A DNA stretch of 13,199 nt from DATGKR01 sp035294565 (GTDB lineage Bacteria; Actinomycetota; Acidimicrobiia; Acidimicrobiales; Palsa-688), in contig DATGKR010000076.1 of the NCBI GenBank assembly GCA_035294565.1, forward strand, positions 1-13,199, read 5' to 3'. The notes under the pieces were generated by a model. That model did no database searches. It saw only the letters and a list, made by a program, of their open reading frames with translations, and had not been told where the DNA came from. Positions 1 through 5,901 of this stretch are shown here, in pieces. The translations under genes were made by a program, and so were the position numbers. Position 1 is the stretch's first letter, and every line of letters begins with the position of its first letter.

Positions 1-91
1 TCCACCAGGGCAGCTGTCATCCTCAGTGTGTACCCATTCTCCGTTCGGGAAATTCGGGGTCTTTCGCTGCAGTTCGACCCCCGGACGGCCG

Positions 92-97
92 TTTATT
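92..97 (+). promoter_or_regulatory. Possible -10 element for leaderless ureF
   Basis: TTTATT lies 7 nt before the ureF ATG in otherwise GC-rich DNA. The G-run touching the ATG is too close to act as a normal Shine-Dalgarno. The placement fits a leaderless transcript. No -35 box is recognisable and the match to TATAAT is only partial. Confidence 0.25.
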
Positions 98-104
98 CGG
101 GGGG

Positions 105-800
105 ATGCCTTCTGCCCTGCTCATGGTCATGGCCGACGCCCGGTCCCCTTCGGGCGACCCGGCACATTCGGGTGGCGTGGAAGCTGCCTGCGCGGCGGGG
201 CTGGTGACCGACGCCGTCAGCCTGCGCGCCTTCCTCGACGGGCGGCTGTGGACTGCGGGTGCGACGGGGGCTTTCGCCGCGGCAGCCGTGTGCCTCCGAG
301 CCCGCGATGGGAATCCCACGCCGTCGCTGTGGAGGACCGTGGAGGCCGAGATCGACGCCCGCATCCCCTCCCCCGCTGCCCGTCAGGCCTCGAGGGAGCA
401 GGGAGGCCGGACGCTGAGGAAGGCGATGGCAGCGGCCGACTCGCCTATCTTCGACGGCTTGGCCCGGGCGTGCGTCTCCCACGGCATGAAGCCTCACCAT
501 TCCGTCGCGCTCGGGGCAGTCGCCGCCGTGGCCGGACTGCCCCCCCAAGAGGCCGCCGAGACGGCCGCCTACGCTTCGGTTGCCGCCCCTGCTTTCGCCG
601 CCCAGCGTCTTCTCGGGCTCGGCGTCGAGGTGATCGAGCGGATCGGCCTCGACATGGCTCCCGAGATAAGCCGGCTGGCGAAGGAGGCCGCCGAGGTGTG
701 CAGCCTGCCCCTGGCGCGGATGCCGTCGTCCTCGGCGCCAGTCCTCGAGTTCCTGGCCGAGGAGCACGCGGGACTGGCCAGGAGGTCGTTCGCGTCGTGA
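105..800 (+). CDS. ureF: Urease accessory protein UreF
   Basis: UreF is a cytosolic urease maturation factor. With UreD (UreH) and the GTPase UreG it helps load carbamylated-lysine/nickel into the urease active site. The 231-aa product has normal family length. Family-like stretches are the N-terminal PAHSGGVEAACAAGLV block (about residues 20-37), a RQASREQGGRTLRKA segment near the middle, and a C-terminal helical part with HHSVALGAVAAVAGL and AAQRLLGLGVEVIERIGL. The ATG at 105 is chosen because the expected UreF N-terminus (ALLMVMAD then HSGG) begins there; the frame stays open to the window edge but has no better start. There is no clear Shine-Dalgarno. ureD follows on the same strand after 127 bp. 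UreG, often next to UreF, is not between them. Confidence 0.88.
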   Translation: MPSALLMVMADARSPSGDPAHSGGVEAACAAGLVTDAVSLRAFLDGRLWTAGATGAFAAAAVCLRARDGNPTPSLWRTVEAEIDARIPSPAARQASREQGGRTLRKAMAAADSPIFDGLARACVSHGMKPHHSVALGAVAAVAGLPPQEAAETAAYASVAAPAFAAQRLLGLGVEVIERIGLDMAPEISRLAKEAAEVCSLPLARMPSSSAPVLEFLAEEHAGLARRSFAS

Positions 801-818
801 GACACGGCTTGTCGGGCC

Positions 819-889
819 TCGGGAGCGGCAGGGCCCGCGTGGCGACACGCGCCTTGGCCGGTCCCGACATCGGGAGCGGCAGTGCCCGC
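819..889 (+). repeat. Imperfect direct repeat between ureF and ureD
   Basis: TCGGGAGCGGCAGGGCCCGC at 819-838 recurs at 870-889 with one change (19/20). The period is 51 bp, and weaker similarity continues for about ten bases after each copy. It lies in the 127-bp ureF-ureD gap. 51 is a multiple of three, but no convincing protein is encoded there. Confidence 0.65.
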
Positions 890-927
890 CTCGCGACGAG
901 GATGTCCGCCTCCCGGGCGGGGAACCT

Positions 928-1710
928 GTGAGCGACCTGGTGGCCACCCTCCACTTCCGGGCGGGAATCGGCGGGGAGCCGATCATCACCTCGGCGCAGG
1001 CCACCGACGGGTACTCCTTCGAGCCCGCCAGTTGGGGTGCCAGGCTGAGCGGCCCGGCGGTTGAAACCCCCGGCACCCGCTCGATCAGCGTCGACGTCGG
1101 CGTGGGCACCTGCGCCGAAATCCGATCATCGGGCGTCTCGCAAGCCGCCGCAGGTTGCTCGTCAACGAGTTTCAGCGTGGTGGTGGAGAGCGACGCCATG
1201 CTCACCTGGCGGCTCGCTCCTGGGGTGGCGGCCGGCGGCTGCGACCATCTCACCGACGGCACGGTGCAGCTCGCGGCGAGCGCGCGACTGCTCTGGGTCG
1301 ACGAGATCTCGTTCGACCCGGAGGATCCCGGCACGTTGCGGTCGCGGCTGCGGGTTACCCGCGACGGTTGGCCCGTCGCCTGCCGTGAACTGGCGTTGGG
1401 TCCAGGGTCGCCGTTGTGGGAATCGCCGGCTGTGCTTTCGGGGGCAGCGGCCCTCTCGGTGCTGACCGTGGTCGACCCGGGCCGGCCCATGTCGCGCTGG
1501 CGGCCCCAGCGGGCAGGCGTGGACGGTGCTGCCGGCGTAGCCATGCCGCTGAGCGTGCCGGGCGCCCAGATCGTCGCATGGGGTCAGGACCTCGCAGCCT
1601 GCCGGGGAGTCGTCGAGGACCTCTTCGTCGCGGGGATGCCCGGCTGGGCGGAAGCTCGCTGGAGGGTGGCCGGGGGACTCGCCGCGACGTTCGAGCCGAC
1701 GCCGCTCTGA
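928..1710 (+). CDS. ureD: Urease accessory protein UreD (UreH)
   Basis: UreD is the scaffold that binds apo-urease and recruits UreF and UreG for nickel insertion. The 260-aa product is near the usual 260-290 aa. The recognisable actinobacterial UreD core runs from about residue 85 to 185: VVVESDAMLTWRLAPGV, then ARLLWVDEISF, a PGTLRSRLRVTRDGWPVACR segment, and LALGPGSPLWESPAVLSGA. The N-terminal third is divergent and lacks an obvious GGLLPGD-like motif. The GTG at 928 is the best-placed start but has only weak Shine-Dalgarno support. It is the last gene of the urease block; a stretch without a gene follows. Assignment rests on motif pattern and the adjacent ureF. Confidence 0.8.
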   Translation: MSDLVATLHFRAGIGGEPIITSAQATDGYSFEPASWGARLSGPAVETPGTRSISVDVGVGTCAEIRSSGVSQAAAGCSSTSFSVVVESDAMLTWRLAPGVAAGGCDHLTDGTVQLAASARLLWVDEISFDPEDPGTLRSRLRVTRDGWPVACRELALGPGSPLWESPAVLSGAAALSVLTVVDPGRPMSRWRPQRAGVDGAAGVAMPLSVPGAQIVAWGQDLAACRGVVEDLFVAGMPGWAEARWRVAGGLAATFEPTPL

Positions 1711-1955
1711 CCGGCGATGTTCGGGTGGGGCGGTTCTGACCGGCGACGCTTGGGGGTAGGGCCGTCGAGGGTGCGGGGCTGGCGCCCGGCGGGGGAACCC
1801 TGTCTGACCCAGGCCGCCTCCCCCTCCTGCCGCGGTCAGCACCCTTGGCGAGGGCAGGGAGCCGCGCCGGCGGGGCCTTCAACGGGATCGGTGACCCCCG
1901 GCGTGCTCTGCCGGCTCCTGCCGCCGCATCGCCCCACCACCCGTCCTTGACACGT

Positions 1956-2040
1956 CACGAATCCCGATTTGTGTACGAAACCCGAATTATGTGCAGATAG
2001 CGCACACAACTCAGGTTTCGTTCACAAATCGGGATTCGTG
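1956..2040. repeat. Long inverted repeat, two 39-bp arms with 7-nt loop
   Basis: Arms at 1956-1994 and 2002-2040 match at 35 of 39 positions, with the outer 18 bp perfect and the loop AGATAGC. Read as minus-strand RNA, three of the four non-identical positions are G-U wobbles, leaving a single A-A mismatch. Read as plus-strand RNA they are A-C or U-U mismatches. Each arm is two related 18-bp units (CGAATCCCGATTTGTG-like at 1958 and CGAAACCCGAATT-like at 1976). The outer unit is itself nearly palindromic (CACgAAT ... ATTtGTG). The left arm is 18/39 G+C, much lower than its surroundings. No T-tract follows on either side, so it is not a standard intrinsic terminator. Confidence 0.93.
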
Positions 2041-2095
2041 GGCTGTCGGCGCGGCGGCGGCAACACATGTTCGAGGTCCTTGCGCCCGTCCCTCG

Positions 2096-2101
2096 TATAG
2101 G
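2096..2101 (+). promoter_or_regulatory. Possible -10 element of the divIVA-like gene
   Basis: TATAGG lies 74 nt before the chosen ATG. No good -35 is found at 16-18 bp spacing. An ATG 5 nt after it (2107) is in frame, so a leaderless longer form is formally possible but less likely than the start with a strong Shine-Dalgarno. Confidence 0.3.
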
Positions 2102-2175
2102 CCATCATGGGAATTGGGGATCGGCTCCCTTCTGGGCCGGCGGGCTTCCTGCGCCGCGCCGAAACCGGAGGAAGC

Positions 2176-3306
2176 ATGGAAACCAAGACCCCTCAGCCCC
2201 CGTCCTTCACCGTCAGCCTCAGGGGATACGACCGGGAAGAGGTCGACGAGTACATCGACTCCCTGGCCGAGGCCCTTGGCCAGGTCGACCTGGCCAAGGA
2301 GCAGAACCGCCGTTTGCACGCCCACATTGACCGGCTCACCGCCCGGATCAGGGAGCTGGAGGAGCGGATCAGCTCCGACACGCCGAGGACCGCCGGGTTG
2401 GCAGCCGAGCGAATCGCGATCCTGCTCCGCACCGCCGAGGACACCGCAGCCGACACGGTCAACCGTGCCGAGGCGACGGCCGCTCAAATCGTGTCCGAGG
2501 CCAACGGCAAGCTCGCCGAATCTGAGGAAGCGATGCGAGCGGCCGTCGCCCGGGGCGAGGCGCAGGCGCGGTCAATCGAGGCGGCCGCCCGTGGGGAAGC
2601 TGCCGAAATTGTGGCCGAGGCCGAGAGGCGGGCCACTGCCCGCAGCCGGCAGATCGAGCAGTGGGCGGAGGAGGTGGTGTCGCGCACCCGTGCCGAAGAA
2701 GCGCGGATGCTCCGCGACCACCAGCAGCGCCGTCACGAGATGGAGACGGAGCTGGCGGCTCTCGCCGAGCGGCGGGAAGAGGCGACAGCGACCATAAGGG
2801 CCCTCCACGAGATGTTGGGCAAGGCCCTCGGCCTTGTGCCCCTGCAGCGGCTGGGAGAAGGGGGCGACGAAGAAGCTTCCGCCGGAGAAGACACCGCGGC
2901 CGGCTCGACGACGACCGGGTCGGAGGCCGACGCCAACGGCTGCCGGACCGAGGCGACAACGAGCACCGCGACTGGGGGATCGACCACCGGCGTGGTGGGC
3001 GGAGCCGGTGACGCCGGGTACCGAGCGGCCACGTCCCCCACAGACGGTACCGGGACCACGCCCGAGCGCGCCGCAGCAAAGGGCGAGGAGGAAGGCAGGC
3101 GCTCTTCGCAGGCGGCCGGGCCCTACGACGCCGAGGCGGCCGACACCGGCGAAACGGATGCCGCAGGCACGAGCGTGAAGGGGACCACCGCAGCCCCGGC
3201 GCGCGGCGACGAGATCAACACCGACGACGACACCGACACCGACGACGAGTTCGAGGCCAAGCTCGAGGCGTGGGTGTCCGACGCATCCGCTTCGGACCGC
3301 GACTAG
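2176..3306 (+). CDS. DivIVA-domain coiled-coil protein with long disordered tail
   Basis: 376 aa. Residues 11-37 carry the DivIVA N-terminal signature (FTVSLRGYDREEVDEYIDSL), the part that in this family binds curved or polar membrane. Residues about 35-215 are a nearly unbroken coiled coil rich in Ala, Glu, Arg and Gln. Residues about 225-376 are low-complexity Gly/Thr/Ala/Glu, ending in an acidic TDDDTDTDDEFEAKLEAW segment. By family, DivIVA/Wag31-type proteins organise polar growth or septum placement. The exact role here is unknown, since several paralogues usually coexist and this is not the classic ylm-cluster copy. The ATG at 2176 is set by GGAGGAAGC just upstream (2167-2175). The gene stands alone and converges on rplL. 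Confidence 0.82.
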   Translation: METKTPQPPSFTVSLRGYDREEVDEYIDSLAEALGQVDLAKEQNRRLHAHIDRLTARIRELEERISSDTPRTAGLAAERIAILLRTAEDTAADTVNRAEATAAQIVSEANGKLAESEEAMRAAVARGEAQARSIEAAARGEAAEIVAEAERRATARSRQIEQWAEEVVSRTRAEEARMLRDHQQRRHEMETELAALAERREEATATIRALHEMLGKALGLVPLQRLGEGGDEEASAGEDTAAGSTTTGSEADANGCRTEATTSTATGGSTTGVVGGAGDAGYRAATSPTDGTGTTPERAAAKGEEEGRRSSQAAGPYDAEAADTGETDAAGTSVKGTTAAPARGDEINTDDDTDTDDEFEAKLEAWVSDASASDRD

Positions 3307-3338
3307 AAGCGCCGAGGGATCCGCTTCGGACCCCGACT
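3285..3338 (+). repeat. Direct repeat spanning the divIVA stop codon
   Basis: ATCCGCTTCGGACCGCGACT (3285-3304), which encodes the last residues of the DivIVA-like protein, recurs at 3319-3338 with one difference. The period is 34 bp. The second copy is outside the gene and out of frame. Confidence 0.7.
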
Positions 3339-3377
3339 GGACAGCATCGAAAAGCCCTGTCCCGGCAGGGTGCTTCG

Positions 3378-3435
3378 ACCTCCACCGCCGGCCGCTGGGG
3401 CGACGCACCTCCATCGCCGGCCCCCGGGGCGACGC
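3378..3435. repeat. Tandem 29-bp duplication in the divIVA-rplL gap
   Basis: Units at 3378-3406 and 3407-3435 match at 26 of 29 positions (ACCTCCA.CGCCGG ... GGGGCGACGC) and abut exactly. The repeat lies between two convergent genes and is not coding. Confidence 0.75.
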
Positions 3436-3461
3436 GCCACCCCGCACCGGCCGCGCCCACC

Positions 3462-3500
3462 GCGAGCGCCCCGCCGGACCCGACCTGGTGGAGCGCTCGC
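3462..3500 (-). terminator. GC-rich hairpin downstream of rplL
   Basis: GCGAGCGC (3462-3469) and GCGCTCGC (3493-3500) form a perfect 8-bp stem about 20 nt past the rplL stop. No U-tract follows on the - strand. GC hairpins without U-tracts are often proposed as terminators in actinobacteria, so this is plausible for the end of the rplJL unit but not proven. Confidence 0.4.
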
Positions 3501-3520
3501 CGGGGGTGGTCCGGGACTGG

Positions 3521-3913
3521 CTACTTGAGCTCGACGGTCGCGCCGGCGGCCTCGAGCTGAGCTTTGGCCTTCTCGGCGTCCTCCTTGCTCACCTTCTCCA
3601 AGACCGGCTTGGGAGCGGCGTCGACGAGATCCTTCGCCTCTTTCAACCCGAGGCTGGTGAGAGTGCGGACCTCCTTGATCACCTGGATCTTCTTGTCGCC
3701 GGCCGAGGCGAGTATCACGTCGAACTCGTCCTGTTCCTCCTCGGCTGGCGCCTCGGCGGCGGCCGCTCCGCCGCCCGCGGCGGGAGCGGCGGCTACGGCC
3801 ACGGGCGCCGCGGCGGTCACACCGAAGCGCTCCTCGAAGCCCTTCACCAGTTCGGACAGCTCCAGCACGGTGAGACCAGAGATGTCGTCGAGGATCTGTT
3901 CGATTGTTGCCAT
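3521..3913 (-). CDS. rplL: 50S ribosomal protein L7/L12
   Basis: 130 aa, standard length. Residues 1-32 are the dimerisation domain (IEQILDDISGLTVLELSELV). An Ala-rich hinge covers about 33-57, then an acidic EEEQDEFDV entry leads into the globular C-terminal domain (VILASAGDKKIQVIKEVR, LGLKEAKDLVDAAPKPV), which contacts translation factor GTPases on the ribosome stalk. It starts 17 nt after the rplJ stop with ACCCAGGAGCAG as Shine-Dalgarno region. The identical 12-mer precedes rplJ. Expected to be co-transcribed with rplJ. Confidence 0.98.
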   Translation of the reverse strand: MATIEQILDDISGLTVLELSELVKGFEERFGVTAAAPVAVAAAPAAGGGAAAAEAPAEEEQDEFDVILASAGDKKIQVIKEVRTLTSLGLKEAKDLVDAAPKPVLEKVSKEDAEKAKAQLEAAGATVELK

Positions 3914-3930
3914 TGGTTCTGCTCCTGGGT

Positions 3931-4566
3931 TCAGTCGGTGTTTTCGGAAGGGTTCTCGCCGGTAGGCGCTTCGACATCAGAGCCGGCATCAGAGCCCGAA
4001 GGTGCCTCGGCATCAGAGCCCGAAGGTGCCTCGGCATCAGAGCCGGCGGCAGCCTTGTCGCGCAGGGCGGCCAGGCCGTAGGCCAGGTTGCGAGGAAGCG
4101 CTTGGAGGAGGCCCGCCATCTGCTGCAGCGGGGCAGCCAGGGCGCCGGCCAGCTGGGCGAGGAGCACCTCCCGCGACGGCAGGTCGGCGAGGGCGGATGT
4201 CTCGGCAGCGCCCAGAATCTTTTCGCCCAGTACTCCCCCCTTGACGACGAGGAAGGGGTTCGTGCGGGCGAAGTCGCGAAGAGCCTTGGCCACGGCGGCA
4301 GCGTCGCCCTTGACGAAGGCGATGCCCGTCGGGCCGGTCAGCATCGGCTCCACGTCTTGGAGGGAGGCCTCGCGCGCCGCGAGCGTGACCAGGGTGTTCT
4401 TGTAGATCTTGTACTCGCCTCCGCTCTGACGGAGGCTACGGCGCAGGGCGGCGAGATCCTTCACCTTCAGACCGCGGTACTCGGTGAGGATGGCCGCGTC
4501 GCAGTCACGGAACTGCTCGCGCACCTCCTCGACAACTGCCACCTTCTCGGGTCTGGGGTTGTCCAT
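3931..4566 (-). CDS. rplJ: 50S ribosomal protein L10
   Basis: 211 aa. Residues 1-165 are a typical L10: N-terminal RNA-binding domain (KVAVVEEVREQF, ILTEYRGLKVKDLAALRRSLR, YKIYKNTLVTLAA) and the helix that carries L7/L12 dimers (LPSREVLLAQLAGALAAPLQQMAGLLQALPRNLAYGLAALRDK, about 128-170, seen as family-like). L10 anchors the L12 stalk to 23S rRNA. The last ~40 residues are an acidic Ser/Asp/Glu/Pro tail built from a repeated GSDAEAPS octapeptide, longer than in many bacteria though acidic L10 tails occur in actinobacteria. It is preceded by a leader that probably mediates L10-L12 autoregulation. Confidence 0.97.
   Translation of the reverse strand: MDNPRPEKVAVVEEVREQFRDCDAAILTEYRGLKVKDLAALRRSLRQSGGEYKIYKNTLVTLAAREASLQDVEPMLTGPTGIAFVKGDAAAVAKALRDFARTNPFLVVKGGVLGEKILGAAETSALADLPSREVLLAQLAGALAAPLQQMAGLLQALPRNLAYGLAALRDKAAAGSDAEAPSGSDAEAPSGSDAGSDVEAPTGENPSENTD
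3975..4044 (-). repeat. 24-bp tandem repeat in the rplJ tail
   Basis: Two identical 24-bp units (3987-4010 and 4011-4034) are flanked by partial copies at 3976-3985 and 4035-4044. In frame they encode repeats of GSDAEAPS in the disordered C-terminal tail of L10. Exact identity of the units indicates recent expansion. Confidence 0.85.
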
Positions 4567-4711
4567 GTCCCTGCTCCTGGGTCACCTGCTCGGGGGGTTG
4601 CTCACCCGGACGCGGCGACACCGTATGGAGCGGTGGACCGCGCCTCGTCGGGCCGGGCCTGCGCGAGGCCCGCTTGGACGTCCTGAGTGGACGTACCGGA
4701 TGTCTTCGGCG
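4567..4711 (-). promoter_or_regulatory. Probable L10 leader (rplJL autoregulation)
   Basis: The roughly 145-nt stretch before rplJ contains, in transcript order, CCGAAGACATCCGGT (4695-4709), which resembles the conserved GAC...GGT part of L10 leaders; a 6-bp hairpin ACGTCC/GGACGT (4678-4694); and a 7-bp hairpin CGGGCCT/AGGCCCG (4654-4672). In many bacteria the L10-(L12)4 complex binds such a leader and represses translation. The match is by eye; a covariance-model search would decide. Confidence 0.5.
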
Positions 4712-5032
4712 CTATGCGGCTGTCGAGTCGCCCACTATAGCAGCCCCCGCCGAACGGCCGCTGAGGCGCTTGGTGGTCTTGCGCTCGACGAAGAACGACA
4801 CGAACGGGCACCAGCCGGCGGCCACCATGCCCACGAAGTACCAGAAGCCGAGACGGTAAGCGATCAGCATGTTCACCACGGTCACCAGGTAGACGATGTA
4901 GAGCATCCCGTGGATCGGTCCGATCACCTCTTCCACCGACTGGAACGGGATCGCCGAGAAGACGGCGATGAGCATCGTGCCGACGATCCACGCCATGATC
5001 CGGTAGCGCACGAGCGGGCTGGACAGGTTCAT
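4712..5032 (-). CDS. DUF3817 family membrane protein
   Basis: 106 aa with three predicted membrane spans at about 11-30, 37-58 and 62-81. The pattern YRIMAWIVGTMLIAV, GPIHGMLYIVYLV and AAGWCPFVSFFVERK is characteristic of DUF3817, a small actinobacterial family of unknown function. The Ala/Gly/Ser tail after residue 90 is not conserved, and its codons overlap the probable -10 element of the rplJL unit. Its ATG overlaps the stop of the upstream gene (ATGA, 5029-5032), so the two are translationally coupled; GGAG lies in front of the ATG. It sits between rplA and rplJ, an unusual place. Confidence 0.85.
   Translation of the reverse strand: MNLSSPLVRYRIMAWIVGTMLIAVFSAIPFQSVEEVIGPIHGMLYIVYLVTVVNMLIAYRLGFWYFVGMVAAGWCPFVSFFVERKTTKRLSGRSAGAAIVGDSTAA
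4734..4739 (-). promoter_or_regulatory. Probable -10 element of the rplJL promoter
   Basis: TATAGT on the - strand lies 167 nt before the rplJ ATG and just ahead of the L10-like leader. It falls within the last codons of the DUF3817 gene. No consensus -35 is visible at 16-18 bp. Confidence 0.5.
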
Positions 5033-5778
5033 CTATCTCCTCGAGGGTTGCGCCACGTCTTCGCCTTGCCCTTCACCGCCAGGTAGGCGAGGTAGCGGTT
5101 GTAGGCGGCCAGCTCGTCGTCTTCGTCGTCCAAGCCGTCCTGGGGCACCAGGAGGTCCAGGCCGTCCTGGGGCATCAGGAGGTTCACCCCGTCCTGGGGC
5201 ACCAGCACGTTGGCGCCCGCCTGGGGCATCAGCGAGCTGCCCGCCTGGGATACCGGCGGCGAGCTGCCCGCCTGGGGCATCAGCGAGTTGCCCGCCTGGG
5301 ACACCGGCGGCGAGCTGCCCCCCTGGGGCACCAGCACGTTGGCGCCCGCCAGGACCGAAGGCGTGCCGCCGTCGCTGCGAGCGCCGAGCGCGGGCATCGG
5401 GGGCTGCGCAGCCGGGGGCAGGGTGCGCGAAGCCACCTCCTCGGAGTCGACGGTCAGCGCGAACGCCGCGCGGGGCAGGGTGCGGGCGACGACCTCGGCG
5501 CTGGCCCGGCGCACCCGCTCGTGGTAGGCCCGCCGACGGGCGATGTCCTCGTCGGTGTCGTGGACCAGCTGCCACCATCCGATGCCGCCCACCACGACGA
5601 AAGCCGGCCATTCGACCGAGTAGAAGTAGCTCAAGACGTTGCCGGCTTCCGCCCGGTGGATCTGCCACCAGGCGGCGAACAGGCAGCCGGTGGAGATGGA
5701 AACGAAGAGGAAGTGGAACAGAAGCGAGCGGGGGCGCACCCAGAGGTAGAGCCGGGGATGCCGCTTCGCGAAGACCAC
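5029..5778 (-). CDS. Two-span membrane protein with octa/nonapeptide repeat tail
   Basis: 249 aa. Two membrane spans: about 19-40 (LLFHFLFVSISTGCLFAAWWQ) and 53-72, linked by RAEAGNVLSYFYSVEWPAF. The WWQ...RAEAGN...Y..EWP pattern resembles an uncharacterised actinobacterial membrane family whose C-terminus, like this one, has an AYNRYLAYLA motif (about 225-234). Between them lies a charged stretch, then about eight tandem 8-9 residue units (144-215) ending in PQ or SQ, such as AGANVLVPQ, AGNSLMPQ and GGSSPPVSQ. That repeat looks like an expansion inserted into a conserved frame. GTG start, no Shine-Dalgarno, but TAGCAT 8 nt upstream. Coupled by ATGA to the DUF3817 gene. Function unknown. Confidence 0.75.
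   Translation of the reverse strand: MVFAKRHPRLYLWVRPRSLLFHFLFVSISTGCLFAAWWQIHRAEAGNVLSYFYSVEWPAFVVVGGIGWWQLVHDTDEDIARRRAYHERVRRASAEVVARTLPRAAFALTVDSEEVASRTLPPAAQPPMPALGARSDGGTPSVLAGANVLVPQGGSSPPVSQAGNSLMPQAGSSPPVSQAGSSLMPQAGANVLVPQDGVNLLMPQDGLDLLVPQDGLDDEDDELAAYNRYLAYLAVKGKAKTWRNPRGDR
5134..5349 (-). repeat. 24/27-bp coding tandem repeat
   Basis: 216 bp of imperfect in-frame units encode AGANVLVPQ, GGSSPPVSQ, AGNSLMPQ, AGSSPPVSQ, AGSSLMPQ, AGANVLVPQ, DGVNLLMPQ and DGLDLLVPQ. The alternation of 9- and 8-residue units (SSPPVSQ then SLMPQ, twice) suggests that a 17-residue higher-order unit was duplicated. It lies inside the two-span membrane protein. Confidence 0.9.
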
Positions 5779-5786
5779 CGGGAGAG

Positions 5787-5792
5787 ATGCTA
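5787..5792 (-). promoter_or_regulatory. Putative -10 for a leaderless two-gene membrane unit
   Basis: TAGCAT ends exactly 8 nt before the GTG of the two-span membrane protein, which lacks a Shine-Dalgarno. The same TAGCAT sequence lies 9 nt before tRNA-Thr. No -35 is recognised. This suggests that the inserted gene pair has its own promoter rather than relying on read-through from rplA. Confidence 0.4.
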
Positions 5793-5901
5793 CGAGCCCG
5801 GGGGCGCTGAGGTGGTATCGGCGCTTGGAACCTGTCGCGAAACTACTTCTGGGTGCTAGGAGGCGGCGGCTCGGGTCTGCCGACGCCGCGGAGCCTCTGG
5901 G

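Larger units (their letters stand above)
1711..2175. other. Intergenic stretch between ureD and the divIVA-like gene
   Basis: 465 bp without a convincing gene. Just after the ureD stop, CTGACCGGCGA (1707-1717) is repeated at 1736-1746. A GC-rich stem-loop can be drawn at 1855-1920 (CAGGgAGCCG against CGGCTCCTG with inner pairing) but has no T-tract. A consensus TTGACA is at 1947-1952, directly before the long inverted repeat at 1956-2040. A TATAGG hexamer at 2096-2101 may be the -10 of the next gene. Short open frames here have random-looking composition. Confidence 0.6.

Noticed and set aside
1..20. Possible divergent gene start on the - strand (ATG at 18-20, MTAALV)
   Set aside because: Only six codons are in the window, with TGAGG too close to the ATG; it cannot be supported.
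93..1544. Long open frame on the - strand opposite ureF and ureD
   Set aside because: The translation is Arg/Pro/Gly/Ser-rich with no motif, and two recognisable genes occupy the other strand. Such antisense frames are normal in GC-rich DNA.
1855..1920. GC-rich nested stem-loop downstream of ureD
   Set aside because: Can be drawn but needs bulges and lies in very GC-rich DNA where chance pairing is common; no T-tract.
1956..2040. Inverted repeat as intrinsic terminator of ureD
   Set aside because: No T-tract on either side and it lies about 245 bp past the ureD stop; arms much longer than terminator stems.
2107..2175. Upstream ATG giving a 399-aa DivIVA-like protein
   Set aside because: The ATG at 2176 has a strong GGAGG and sits directly before the DivIVA domain; the extra 23 residues look non-conserved.
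2572..3447. 291-codon - strand frame opposite the DivIVA-like gene
   Set aside because: It mirrors the low-complexity tail of the + strand gene; no domain or ribosome-binding site.
5134..5349. Repeat array considered as CRISPR
   Set aside because: Units are contiguous, in frame and imperfect, without unique spacers; they encode a peptide repeat.
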